This document shows, piece after piece, positions 25,694-33,982 of a stretch of 64,000 bases of DNA; positions within the stretch are counted from its first letter, which is position 1, and every line of letters begins with the position of its first letter. A program made the translations under genes and the position numbers. The notes beneath the pieces were generated by a model that saw only the letters and a program-made list of their open reading frames with translations, made no database searches and had not been told where the DNA came from. Source of the DNA: Lysobacter sp. CFH 32150 (lineage in GTDB: Bacteria > Pseudomonadota > Gammaproteobacteria > Xanthomonadales > Xanthomonadaceae). The DNA lies in contig NZ_JALDWJ010000004.1 in the NCBI RefSeq assembly GCF_022758295.1, positions 186,001-250,000 on the forward strand, written 5' to 3'.

Positions 25694-26323
25694 TCAGGCC
25701 CGCTTGAGCCACTTCAGCAGTGGCGCCCAGTCGTCCTGGTGTTCGCGGATCTGCGCCGAGTGGTAATCGAACAGGCTGCGTCCCAGCCCGGCCATCAACA
25801 CATAGGCCTGGGTGTCTCGGAGCTCCGCCACCAGCGGGTAGGGCCATTGCCGCAGCGTCTCCATGTACTGCTGCGAGGCATTCGTCCACGGCTTGAGGCG
25901 GTTGCCGACCAAGCCGACCGGCAGCTTGCCTTTCTTGATCCGCGGATGCTGCGCCAGCGTGTTGAGGAAGGGCACGGTGGCCTCGAGGTCGATGAGCGAC
26001 GGCAGCACCGGCACCACCACCGCGTCGGCGACGTCGAGGAAGTGCGCGAGTTCCGCGCCGTGCGCGCCGGCGGCGGCGTCGATCACCACGCGGTGCACGC
26101 CGTCGGGCAACTTGCGGTCCCAGTCCCTGCGGGTGCCATCCAAGGGCAGCACCGCGGATTCCAGGGTCGCGCGTTTCTCGGCCCAGTGCCGCGACGAGCC
26201 CTGGCGGTCGGCGTCGACCAGGACCGTCCGCTTGCCGTCGACCGCGAAGTGCGCGGCGAGGTTGGTCGACAGCGTGGTCTTGCCCACGCCCCCTTTGGAA
26301 CTGGCCACGAGTACCGTCTTCAT
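25694..26323 (-). CDS. ParA/MinD-family ATPase
   Basis: A 209-residue P-loop ATPase. The deviant Walker A is KGGVGKTT (residues 10-17), followed by the [15 protein letters not shown]alker A' region (second motif Asp) and a VVIDAAAG Walker B-like strand. It is short and has no N-terminal DNA-binding domain, like small orphan ParA proteins that place cargo on the nucleoid or at the pole. There is no ParB gene beside it. I start at the ATG at 26323; longer frames run into the AAA gene promoter. It is divergent from the AAA ATPase gene, with 101 bp between the two starts. Confidence 0.9.
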   Translation of the reverse strand: MKTVLVASSKGGVGKTTLSTNLAAHFAVDGKRTVLVDADRQGSSRHWAEKRATLESAVLPLDGTRRDWDRKLPDGVHRVVIDAAAGAHGAELAHFLDVADAVVVPVLPSLIDLEATVPFLNTLAQHPRIKKGKLPVGLVGNRLKPWTNASQQYMETLRQWPYPLVAELRDTQAYVLMAGLGRSLFDYHSAQIREHQDDWAPLLKWLKRA

Positions 26324-26424
26324 TCCGACCCCCGGCTGAGTGGAAGTCGCAGCGTACACGGGCCCGCCCCGGGCTGCGACCGCCCGCTTTGCTATCGTCC
26401 GCGCACCTCTCCAGCCCGACTGCC

Positions 26425-27927
26425 ATGAGCGAACTGCAGGACCTGACCGCACTCATCCGCGCCAACACCGCATTGATCGTGATCGAGACGCCCGATGAGG
26501 CGCGCGTGGTCGAGCTGTTCCGGCAATCGCTGCTACATGTCTGGCGCGCGTTGTTCCGTTGGTCGATCACCGAAGGCCTGCGCCGCGTCGACCTCGATCG
26601 CGAGGATCCGTCCGAAGTAGCCCCGGATGCCAGCAGCACCTTGCAGGCGATCCGCGATGCCGACCAGCGCGGCATCTACCTGTTGCTCGATTTCCATCCT
26701 TACCTGGGCTACGCCAGCACCCAGCGGCAGTTGCGCGAAATCATGCAGCGGCGCGATTGCCAGCCGCACGTGCTGGTGCTGATCGGCAACAAGATCGAAC
26801 TGCCGCCCGATCTCGAACCGCTCGCGGTGCGTTACAACCCGCGGCTTCCCGACGCCAATGCGCTGTTGAAACTGGTGCGGGACGAAGCTGCGTCCTATGC
26901 CAGGGAACACGGCGGCAAGCGCGTGGAGGTGGAACAGGAAGCGGTCGTGCAAATCGTGCGCAACCTGCAGGGGATGAGCGAAACCGACGCGCGGCGCATT
27001 GCCCGCCACCTCATCTTCCGCGATGGGGTGCTCGGCGCGCACGATTTGCCGGAGTTGGCGAAACTCAAGTTCGAGTTGCTCAATCGCAGCGGACACCTGC
27101 ATTACGAATACGACACCGCGCGCTTCGCCGATGTCGCCGGCGCCGCCCGGCTGAAGCGCTGGGTCTCGCAGCGACGCGATGCCTTCGTCGAGGACCAAGC
27201 GGCTGCAGGCAGTGCTTTGTACCGCGTCGAGCCCCCCAAGGGCATCCTGCTGCTGGGCGTGCAGGGCTGCGGCAAGTCGATGATCGCCAAGGCCGTTGCC
27301 GGCGGTTTCGGCGTGCCGCTGGTACGACTCGATTTCGGCACGCTGTACGACAAGTACCACGGCGAAACCGAAAAGAACCTGCGTAGCGCGCTGGCGTCGA
27401 CCGAGCAGTTGGCGCCGTGCGTGCTGTGGATCGACGAGATCGAGAAGGGCCTGGCCGCCGGCAGCGGCGAGGGCGACGGCGGCGTATCGCGACGCGTGCT
27501 CGGTTATCTGCTGACATGGATGGCGGAGCGCAAGTCGCGGGTGTTCCTGGTCGCCACCGCCAACCAGGTCAACGAGTTGCCGCCGGAATTGCTGCGCAAG
27601 GGTCGCTTCGACGAAATCTTCTTCGTCGATCTCCCCGATGCGTCGACGCGCGAGGACATCCTGCGCCTGCACCTGCGACGGCGCGGTATCGATCCGGCAG
27701 GCTTCGATTTGCCCGAACTGGCTCGGGTCGCCGATGGTTTTTCCGGTGCCGAGATCGAACAGGCCATCGTCGCCGCGCTCTACACCGCGAACGCCGAACG
27801 CGCACCGCTCGATCAGGCGATGCTGGCGCACGAACTGCGCAACACCCGGCCGCTGTCGGTATTGATGGCAGAACCAGTCGCGGCGCTGCGGCACTGGGCC
27901 CGGGAGCGCACTGTCAGCGCGGATTGA
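26425..27927 (+). CDS. AAA-family ATPase (Ycf46-like)
   Basis: A 500-residue cytoplasmic ATPase. The N-terminal half (1-225) is a degenerate P-loop-like region ([33 protein letters not shown]). The C-terminal AAA module has Walker A GVQGCGKS (278-285), Walker [11 protein letters not shown] (333-342), sensor ATANQ and arginine-finger/second-region [11 protein letters not shown]. This two-part build is that of chloroplast/cyanobacterial Ycf46 proteins, linked in cyanobacteria to inorganic carbon control; the role in proteobacteria is not known. Start at 26425 fits the conserved [13 protein letters not shown] opening. Divergent from the ParA gene. Confidence 0.9.
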   Translation: MSELQDLTALIRANTALIVIETPDEARVVELFRQSLLHVWRALFRWSITEGLRRVDLDREDPSEVAPDASSTLQAIRDADQRGIYLLLDFHPYLGYASTQRQLREIMQRRDCQPHVLVLIGNKIELPPDLEPLAVRYNPRLPDANALLKLVRDEAASYAREHGGKRVEVEQEAVVQIVRNLQGMSETDARRIARHLIFRDGVLGAHDLPELAKLKFELLNRSGHLHYEYDTARFADVAGAARLKRWVSQRRDAFVEDQAAAGSALYRVEPPKGILLLGVQGCGKSMIAKAVAGGFGVPLVRLDFGTLYDKYHGETEKNLRSALASTEQLAPCVLWIDEIEKGLAAGSGEGDGGVSRRVLGYLLTWMAERKSRVFLVATANQVNELPPELLRKGRFDEIFFVDLPDASTREDILRLHLRRRGIDPAGFDLPELARVADGFSGAEIEQAIVAALYTANAERAPLDQAMLAHELRNTRPLSVLMAEPVAALRHWARERTVSAD

Positions 27928-27993
27928 GCATGCGGAACGACGCCAGTTCCGCTCGGTGACAGGTCGCTACCGATCTCGCGGATGGCCTCGCGC

Positions 27994-29205
27994 CTATAGT
28001 GGTTGCATGGCGTTGGCAGCGCGCGCGAGCAGCGCACGCTCGTCGACACCGGAGCCTGCGAGCGTCGCGCGCTGTTCGGCAGGCATCCGCCGCCATGCGT
28101 CTACCCTTGCGTTCAAACGCTGGTAGAAGGGTTCTGCTTCGGCGGTGATTGCCTGCCCGTCAGCGCCAGCGATCCGTCTACGACCGATCCGGCGTATCCA
28201 CTCCGAATCGGCGGAGGCAGCAAGCACGGCATACGCAGCACGACATTCCACCTGCAACGCGGCATCGGCAGTGCCTTGCTGCATCGACCAGCACAACGAG
28301 TGGAGGCCGTCGTGCTCGCGGTCGTGTGCGACCCAGAGCGCAGTGTTCAAGAATTGCGTTCCCTGCGGGGAGAGTTCGCGTTCCAGCGCCGGCGGCAGCG
28401 GTTTGCGCGACAAGACATCGGTCAATGCGACCAGCAGTGCCCCGGAGCGACTGTCGTAGGTTTTGCTCTGTGCCATTCGCACCAACGCCGCACGTGCGCC
28501 TTGGTTGTCGTGAGCCTGCTGCCGGCAGGTCGCGGTCATCGCCCAGACTGCACCGTTGTCAGATTCCGCTGCCTGCAGATGTGCGAGCGCAGACGGTGAG
28601 CGACAGCTCGCTGCAGCCAGGTACCGGCCCAGATGTGTATTGGAAACGTCGGCGACAATCGCATCGAGCTGTGTCTGCAGTTCCTGCGGCAAAACATCAG
28701 CGTCCACCGACCAGCCCTGCAGTCGAGCAAACGAATAAGCCAGTGCGCGCTCGTCTGTGCGGTCGCTGGCCAATGCAGTGCGGATCAGATCGAGACGGTA
28801 TTCGGCATAGGCCGATTCAAGCGCGCGTTGTTCCCGGTTCTGAACCCACTTGGTAGCCGAGAACAGCAGATCCGAACCGACGTTGTAAGTTTTCGACCAC
28901 CATAGCAGTGACAGCGAACCCAATAGCAACATCGTCAACAGCGACATCCTTTTCATCGTGGCTTCCTCTTCGAATGCGGTCCATTGCTCGCGGCCAGCGC
29001 TGGCTGCTAGATCCGGCAGCAGGTCGACGCAGACCCAGGGCAATGGGTGACGTTGCGTGTGCGCAAGTTCACGACAGCGATCGCGCAAGGCTTGGCGCAT
29101 CGATGCGCCCCAAGCTTCGCGAAAGCGACGGGGGTACAAGTGCAGGGCGAAGCCGTAGAGACGATCGACGGGTGCCAGCCACCACGGATCCCGTGGGCGG
29201 CTCAT
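27994..29205 (-). CDS. PadR-linked membrane protein with permease-prefix-like N-terminus
   Basis: A 403-residue protein that I cannot name. Residues 10-85 (DRLYGFALHLYPRRFREAWGASMRQALRDRCRE) look like the short helical prefix domain that precedes many PadR-controlled permeases, but no permease follows. A single membrane helix lies near 85-102 (LLTMLLLGSLSLLWWS). The remaining 300 residues are helical and repeat-like, with several Cys, resembling a TPR-type array, probably periplasmic. Its ATG overlaps the padR stop in an ATGA, so it is coupled to the regulator. Its 3' end converges on the AAA gene; a weak hairpin (27932-27952) lies between. Confidence 0.7.
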   Translation of the reverse strand: MSRPRDPWWLAPVDRLYGFALHLYPRRFREAWGASMRQALRDRCRELAHTQRHPLPWVCVDLLPDLAASAGREQWTAFEEEATMKRMSLLTMLLLGSLSLLWWSKTYNVGSDLLFSATKWVQNREQRALESAYAEYRLDLIRTALASDRTDERALAYSFARLQGWSVDADVLPQELQTQLDAIVADVSNTHLGRYLAAASCRSPSALAHLQAAESDNGAVWAMTATCRQQAHDNQGARAALVRMAQSKTYDSRSGALLVALTDVLSRKPLPPALERELSPQGTQFLNTALWVAHDREHDGLHSLCWSMQQGTADAALQVECRAAYAVLAASADSEWIRRIGRRRIAGADGQAITAEAEPFYQRLNARVDAWRRMPAEQRATLAGSGVDERALLARAANAMQPL

Positions 29206-29555
29206 GCGCCACCCTGCGTATGGGGCAGGTGGCCATGGGCGAAAGCGACGAGGCGCTGCAGGCGCGCGGTCTCTTCGCGCACGGCGCGGCGGCCCAGGGC
29301 GCTCAGGCGGTAGTAGCGGCGACGTTCGTCGCCCGCCGGGTCGGTGCGCTCGCCAGCTTCCTCGATCAGGCCGCTCTCAAGTAGACGTTTGATCGCGCCG
29401 TACAAGGTGCCTGGCCCCATCCGCGCCGCGCCGTCGGTGATGCGTTCGACCGCCTGCATGATCGCGTAGCCATGGCGTTCGCCTTCGAGCAGTGCCAGCA
29501 GGATGTGGTGCAGTACTGGGCTGAGTGGTGGCAGTTCAGCAGGGACACGAGGCAT
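29202..29555 (-). CDS. PadR-family transcriptional regulator
   Basis: A 117-residue winged-helix regulator. The N-terminal PadR domain is clear: PVLHHILLALLEGERHGYAIMQAVERITDGAARMGPGTLYGAIKRLLESGLI, followed by the wing with RRRYYRLSALGRRAVREE and a final dimerisation helix. I choose the ATG at 29555, which is followed by the conserved PELPPLSPVLHH-type start; the open frame to 29708 crosses the operator and the kinase 3' end. A 42-bp perfect palindrome begins 10 bp upstream, surely its own operator. It overlaps the membrane-protein gene by 4 bp. Confidence 0.92.
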   Translation of the reverse strand: MPRVPAELPPLSPVLHHILLALLEGERHGYAIMQAVERITDGAARMGPGTLYGAIKRLLESGLIEEAGERTDPAGDERRRYYRLSALGRRAVREETARLQRLVAFAHGHLPHTQGGA

Positions 29556-29564
29556 GGCGGCGTC

Positions 29565-29606
29565 TCTATATCGCGTTGCGATATATATATCGCAACGCGA
29601 TATAGA
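29565..29606. promoter_or_regulatory. 42-bp perfect palindrome, predicted double PadR operator
   Basis: Bases 29565-29585 and 29586-29606 are exact reverse complements. Inside lie two 19-bp palindromes, TATATCGC-GTT-GCGATATA (29567-29585) and TATATCGC-AAC-GCGATATA (29586-29604), placed end to end. Two dimers could bind side by side. It fills the 65-bp gap between the kinase stop (29621) and the padR start (29555), so promoter, operator and possibly the kinase terminator share the same DNA. Confidence 0.88.
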
Positions 29607-29620
29607 ACGGCAAGGGGCGA

Positions 29621-32539
29621 TCAAGCCGGATATCGCTCGACGACGTACAACTTCAACCGCTCGGCCGCGGTGGCGAGATCGGCGGCGAGGGGAAGGATGG
29701 CGGGCCATTCCTGGCCACGACCGGCTGCTTCGAGCTGGCCGGCGGTTTCGGCCAACTCCAGGGCACCGACGATGCGGGCGGCGCCCTTGATCTTGTGCGC
29801 CTGGCGGGTGAGGGCGATGAGGTCGCCGTTGGCGCGGGCGGAGATCAGTTCAGCAAGGTCCTGGGTGGTGCTGGAGAGGAAATCGTCGAGCACCGCGCGC
29901 GCTTCGCGGGCGCTGCCACCGGTGAGCATGTCGAGCGTGGTCGGGTCCAGCGGTGGCGGGGTTTCGAGTTGCGGCAAGGACTGCCCGATCGCAGCAGCGG
30001 CATTGGCGTCGGCGGCGATCGGCGTGGTCGGCACGGTATGCGGCAACCAGCGGCGCAGGGTGGCGGAGAGGGCGGGAATGCCGACCGGTTTGGCGAGGTA
30101 ATCATCCATGCCGGCGGCGAGGCAGCGTTCGGCTTCGCCTTTCAGTGCGGCAGCGGTTAACGCGACGATCGGCGTGCGGGCGCGTCCGTCGCGCGCTTCC
30201 TCTTCGCGGATCGCACGCGCGAGTTGGTAGCCGTCGAGCTTCGGCATGTGCACGTCGCTGAGCAGCAGGGCGTAGCGGCCGCTGCGCCACTTTTCCAGGC
30301 CTTGCTCGCCATCTTCGGCGGCTTCGCTGGCATAGCCGGCGAGCGCGAGCTGACGCGCGATCACCAGACGATTGGTCGGATGGTCATCCACCAGCAGTAC
30401 CAGGCTGCGTTCGCGCTCGGCTTCGTCCACCGTCGGCAGGCGGCGTGGGGCGAAGCTGGCGATCTCCGCGGCACTCTGCGTTTCCACTTCGACTTCGGTT
30501 GCAGGCGCGCGCGGCAAGATCACCGTCAGCCGCATGGTGGTGCCGAGTCCGGGCACCGATTCCATCGTCACCGTGCCGCCCATCAGTTCGGCCAGACGCC
30601 GGCAGATCGCGAGGCCGAGTCCGGTTCCGCCAAAGCGTCGGGTGGTATCGCCCTCGGCCTGCGCGAACGGCTCAAACAATCTCTTTTGCGCTTCGGCGCT
30701 GACGCCGATGCCGGTGTCGGTGACGCGAAAACACAATTCGTCGCTGCCGAGCACGCCGGCATTGCGATCACTGCGTTTGATTTCCAGTGCCGCCTGCACC
30801 AGGCCTTGCTCGGTGAACTTGATGGCGTTCGACAGAAAGTTGCTGAGGACCTGTCGCAAGCGCAGCGCGTCGGCGTAATGGGCGGGCGCAAGGCGCTCGT
30901 CGACGGTGCAAGTCAGGGTGAGTCCTTTGCTCGAAGCCGAGCCGCCGAAGTTGGCGACCGCGCTTTGCATGACGCGTGTCAGGTTGACCGCCCTTGGCGC
31001 CAACTCCAGCCGTCCGGCTTCGATCTTCGAGAAGTCGAGGATGTCGCCGATGATCTGCAGCAGCGATTGTGCCGACGACTGGATCACATTCAACGCGCGG
31101 CGCTGGTCGGGATCGAGTTTGGTATGGGCGAGGATCTCGACCATGCCGGTGACGCCGATCATCGGCGTGCGGATTTCGTGGCTCATCGCCGCGAGGAAGG
31201 CGCTCTTGGCGTGATTGGCTTCCTGCGCGCGTGTTTCGCTGGCGCGCAATTCGGCTTCGAGTTGCTTGATCCGGGTGAGGTCGACCGCGACGCCGAGGAT
31301 GCCGTTGCCGCCATGCTGCTCGTCCGCGATCGGGGCCAGCGCCAGCAGCACCGGCACAAGGTGGCCGTCGCGATGCAGCATGAAGGTTTCGCTGGGCGGC
31401 AGGCCCAGTTCGGCGACGGTGCGGTATGCGCGCCAATCCGCCGGGATCTTTTGACCCAGGCGTGCGCTGAGGGCTTCGGCGATGTGCTGAAAGGTGTGCG
31501 GCGGCTGCAACGATGGCGCGAAATCGCCGACGCGGTCGAGCATCGGCGCGTCTTTGCCGATGAATTCCTCGGCGCGATAACCGAAGAGAGATTCGGCGGC
31601 GGTGTTGAAGAGGAAATAACGGCCGGCGCCATCGATCGCGGCGACCGCAGTCGGGGCAGCGTCGAGCAGCGAACGCTGGAAGGCTTCGCGGCGCGCGAGT
31701 TCGGTGCGGGTACGTTCGTTGCGGGCAAGTTGTGCCGTCAGTTCGTTCTCGAACTTGACTACATCGCTGCGCATCTCGAGGAAGGCGTCCAGCACTTCGC
31801 CGGGTTCGCCGTGTGGCTGGTAACGCGGTTGCGCGGTGTAGTCGTGTGCGCGCATTCGCCGTACCAGCCAGGTCAGGCTTTCGACGCCGCGGTAGGCGTT
31901 GCTCAGCACCTGGCGTCCGATCAGCCCCGCCGCCAGCAGCGCCAACAACGACAGGCCGATGCGCAACGCACTGACCCGTTCGCCGCGGACGATGTCGGCG
32001 CGCACCACCTGTTCGGCCTGGACCATGGCCAGGTCGGACAGCGTCTTGAGCCGGGTCGTGACGGGGTCGATCGCCGGATACAGCTCGGTGTCGGCGAACT
32101 GGCCGAGCGCGGCGATGTCCTGCTTCACCAGGATCGCGCGCAAGGTGTCGCTGGCGCGGTCGGCGCGCACGCGGGCTCGTTTGATTTGCTCGAACAGGTC
32201 CTGTTCTACGCCGCTGCGCGGCATCTGTTCCAGCAGCGTCCATTGCTCGCGGATGCGCGCCTTGGCGTTGTCCACCCCGGCCACGCCTTCGTTCCAGGTG
32301 ATGAGGTAATTGCGTGCCTTGAACGTCGTGTCGACCACGCCGAGGCTGTAACCGTCGGCGACCGCCTTGATCCGGCGCAGGCCCAACAGCGATTCATCCT
32401 TCAATGCATACAACGATTGCCGTGTGCCGTATTGCGCGATCTCGTCGATCACCAACACGGTGGCGCCCGTCAGCAGGAACAGCCCGAACAACGCCCACAA
32501 CTGGCGGCGGATGCTCAGCTTGGACAGCTGTAGGCGCAA
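29621..32539 (-). CDS. Hybrid sensor histidine kinase (4HB sensor-PAS-HK-REC-HPt)
   Basis: A 972-residue phosphorelay kinase. Order: membrane helix about 13-33; periplasmic four-helix sensor about 34-192; helix about 193-208; linker; PAS about 285-425; dimerisation domain with phospho-acceptor His454 (MSHEIRTPM); ATPase domain with DILDFSKIEAG, NAIKFTEQG, DTGIGVS and GGTGLGLAI; receiver with Asp762 (LSDVHMPK); C-terminal HPt with His915 (RQAHKIKGAARIVGA). The start is a TTG at 32539 with GAGG upstream; no ATG fits, and the frame extending to 32665 overlaps the upstream gene. It lies 8 bp downstream of the REC-EAL gene, so the two are one operon and probably one signalling path. Confidence 0.93.
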   Translation of the reverse strand: MRLQLSKLSIRRQLWALFGLFLLTGATVLVIDEIAQYGTRQSLYALKDESLLGLRRIKAVADGYSLGVVDTTFKARNYLITWNEGVAGVDNAKARIREQWTLLEQMPRSGVEQDLFEQIKRARVRADRASDTLRAILVKQDIAALGQFADTELYPAIDPVTTRLKTLSDLAMVQAEQVVRADIVRGERVSALRIGLSLLALLAAGLIGRQVLSNAYRGVESLTWLVRRMRAHDYTAQPRYQPHGEPGEVLDAFLEMRSDVVKFENELTAQLARNERTRTELARREAFQRSLLDAAPTAVAAIDGAGRYFLFNTAAESLFGYRAEEFIGKDAPMLDRVGDFAPSLQPPHTFQHIAEALSARLGQKIPADWRAYRTVAELGLPPSETFMLHRDGHLVPVLLALAPIADEQHGGNGILGVAVDLTRIKQLEAELRASETRAQEANHAKSAFLAAMSHEIRTPMIGVTGMVEILAHTKLDPDQRRALNVIQSSAQSLLQIIGDILDFSKIEAGRLELAPRAVNLTRVMQSAVANFGGSASSKGLTLTCTVDERLAPAHYADALRLRQVLSNFLSNAIKFTEQGLVQAALEIKRSDRNAGVLGSDELCFRVTDTGIGVSAEAQKRLFEPFAQAEGDTTRRFGGTGLGLAICRRLAELMGGTVTMESVPGLGTTMRLTVILPRAPATEVEVETQSAAEIASFAPRRLPTVDEAERERSLVLLVDDHPTNRLVIARQLALAGYASEAAEDGEQGLEKWRSGRYALLLSDVHMPKLDGYQLARAIREEEARDGRARTPIVALTAAALKGEAERCLAAGMDDYLAKPVGIPALSATLRRWLPHTVPTTPIAADANAAAAIGQSLPQLETPPPLDPTTLDMLTGGSAREARAVLDDFLSSTTQDLAELISARANGDLIALTRQAHKIKGAARIVGALELAETAGQLEAAGRGQEWPAILPLAADLATAAERLKLYVVERYPA

Positions 32540-32547
32540 GGCGCGCC

Positions 32548-33744
32548 TCAGTGTTCCGGACGCCGCCAGCGGTCGATCATCGCGGGCAGTTCCTCGCCGG
32601 GCACCGGCTGTGCGATCAGGTAGCCCTGCGCCATGGTGCAGCCGAGACTGGCGAGCATCTGCCACTCCTCCACTGTTTCCACGCCTTCGGCCACGGTATC
32701 CAGTTGCAGTTTTCGCGCCAGATCGAGGCTGGCTTCGATCACCGCGCGCTTGCGCGGTTGTTGCGGGGCGCCGGAGACGAAGCCCTGGTCGATCTTGAGT
32801 TCGGTGAACGGCACCTGCGACAACTGCGCCAGCGAGGAATAGCCGGTGCCGAAGTCGTCGATCGACAAGCCGAAGCCCTTCAGCCGCAACCGCGCCAGCA
32901 CGGCGAGGCCGCGCGCCGGATCGGTCATCAGCGAACTCTCGGTGACCTCGAGCACGACGTCGGCTGGATCGACGCCGTGATCGCGCACGATCTGCTGGTA
33001 GTGGTCGGCTGCGGCCGGATCCTGCAGGGTCGTCGGCGACACGTTCACCGACAGTTTCAGGCGCAGGTCATCGCCCTCCCAGCGCCTTTTCCACGCGCAG
33101 GCCTGTTCCAGCATGCAGTCGGTCAGCGCTGCGGCCAGGCCTTCGCGCTCGAGGACATGAATGAAATGCAGCGGACGCACGATGTGGCCATCGGGTCGCT
33201 GCCAGCGCGCCAGTGCTTCGACGCCAACCACCTTGCCATTGCCGAATTCCGCCTGCGGCTGGAACCACGGCACGATCTCGCCGCCGGCCAGCGCCGCGCG
33301 GGCATCTTCGACGCTGACGTCGGCTTCGTCGTCGTCGGCATCGACATGCAGAGTGTCTTCGTAGCGCAGCAGCACCGCTTGCAGCTTGTCCGAAGTCAGC
33401 GGTTTCTCGACACTACCAAGCACGCGCAGGCCATAGGCGCGGGCCATGGTCTGCACGGTGTTGAGCAGGGCCGGATCGAGTGCGCTGACCAGGGCGACGC
33501 CGCGCGCAAGCCGGCGCTGGGCGACGTGGCCGATGAATTCGATGCCGTCCATGCCGGGCATGTCGAGGTCGACCAGAACCACGTCTGGCGGCTGCAGCAG
33601 TTGTTCGAGCATGGTCAGCGCGGCGTTGCCGTCGGCCGCTTCCTGCACGTGCTCGACGTCGAGCTCGGCCAACAAGCGCAGCGCCATCCGGCGCTGGAAG
33701 CCGTGGTCTTCGACCACCATCACGCGAAGGGCTGACAGGGTCAT
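32548..33744 (-). CDS. Response regulator with EAL cyclic-di-GMP phosphodiesterase domain
   Basis: A 398-residue REC-EAL protein. Receiver about 5-125 with acceptor Asp59 (LVDLDMPGMDG) and KPL Lys. EAL domain about 150-395 with all catalytic and metal-binding residues visible: Glu176 in VEALARW, Asn234 in SVNVSP, Glu266 in EVTES, Asp296-Asp297 in IDDFGTG, Lys317 in LKID, Glu353 and Glu356 in AEGVET. It should therefore hydrolyse c-di-GMP to pGpG, gated by phosphorylation, like RocR/PvrR. The ATG at 33744 follows CAGGGGAAACGG. The hybrid kinase is directly downstream and is the obvious phospho-donor, through its HPt domain. Confidence 0.93.
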   Translation of the reverse strand: MTLSALRVMVVEDHGFQRRMALRLLAELDVEHVQEAADGNAALTMLEQLLQPPDVVLVDLDMPGMDGIEFIGHVAQRRLARGVALVSALDPALLNTVQTMARAYGLRVLGSVEKPLTSDKLQAVLLRYEDTLHVDADDDEADVSVEDARAALAGGEIVPWFQPQAEFGNGKVVGVEALARWQRPDGHIVRPLHFIHVLEREGLAAALTDCMLEQACAWKRRWEGDDLRLKLSVNVSPTTLQDPAAADHYQQIVRDHGVDPADVVLEVTESSLMTDPARGLAVLARLRLKGFGLSIDDFGTGYSSLAQLSQVPFTELKIDQGFVSGAPQQPRKRAVIEASLDLARKLQLDTVAEGVETVEEWQMLASLGCTMAQGYLIAQPVPGEELPAMIDRWRRPEH

Positions 33745-33877
33745 CCGTTTCCCCTGGAAGGATGCTTGCCGGCGAGCGCCCAAGCCTACTCCAGTCGATG
33801 CGACAAGCAATAGCAGCAATACGCAGGCATTTGCAGCCCGGGTGTACGCTGGAAACGGTGAGTTGAAGCGGGCCCGC

Positions 33878-33886
33878 TGCTAGAAT
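33878..33886 (+). promoter_or_regulatory. Candidate extended minus-10 promoter for the ferredoxin oxidoreductase gene
   Basis: TGC-TAGAAT is an extended minus-10 element 97 bp upstream of the start at 33983. No good minus-35 hexamer is seen 17 bp upstream, which extended minus-10 promoters tolerate. Downstream, the stretch with CCGAGCTTGTCGAA resembles a half copy of a dispersed repeat found in many proteobacteria. Confidence 0.35.
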
Positions 33887-33982
33887 TCCGCTTCTTCGCT
33901 CGGACTTCCGGCGTGCACCCTGCATTTGAATCGCTGGGGCATGCCGCTTCCCCCTGTCCCGAGCTTGTCGAATGGGCCCCCC

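Noticed and set aside
27932..27952. Small hairpin GCGGAAC/GTTCCGC between the AAA gene and the PadR-linked gene as a terminator
   Set aside because: Seven base pairs, no T tract on either side; too weak to list as a feature.
30224..32533. 769-codon open frame opposite the hybrid kinase
   Set aside because: Mirror image of a clear kinase; composition is the His/Arg/Gln-rich type typical of antisense frames in GC-rich DNA.
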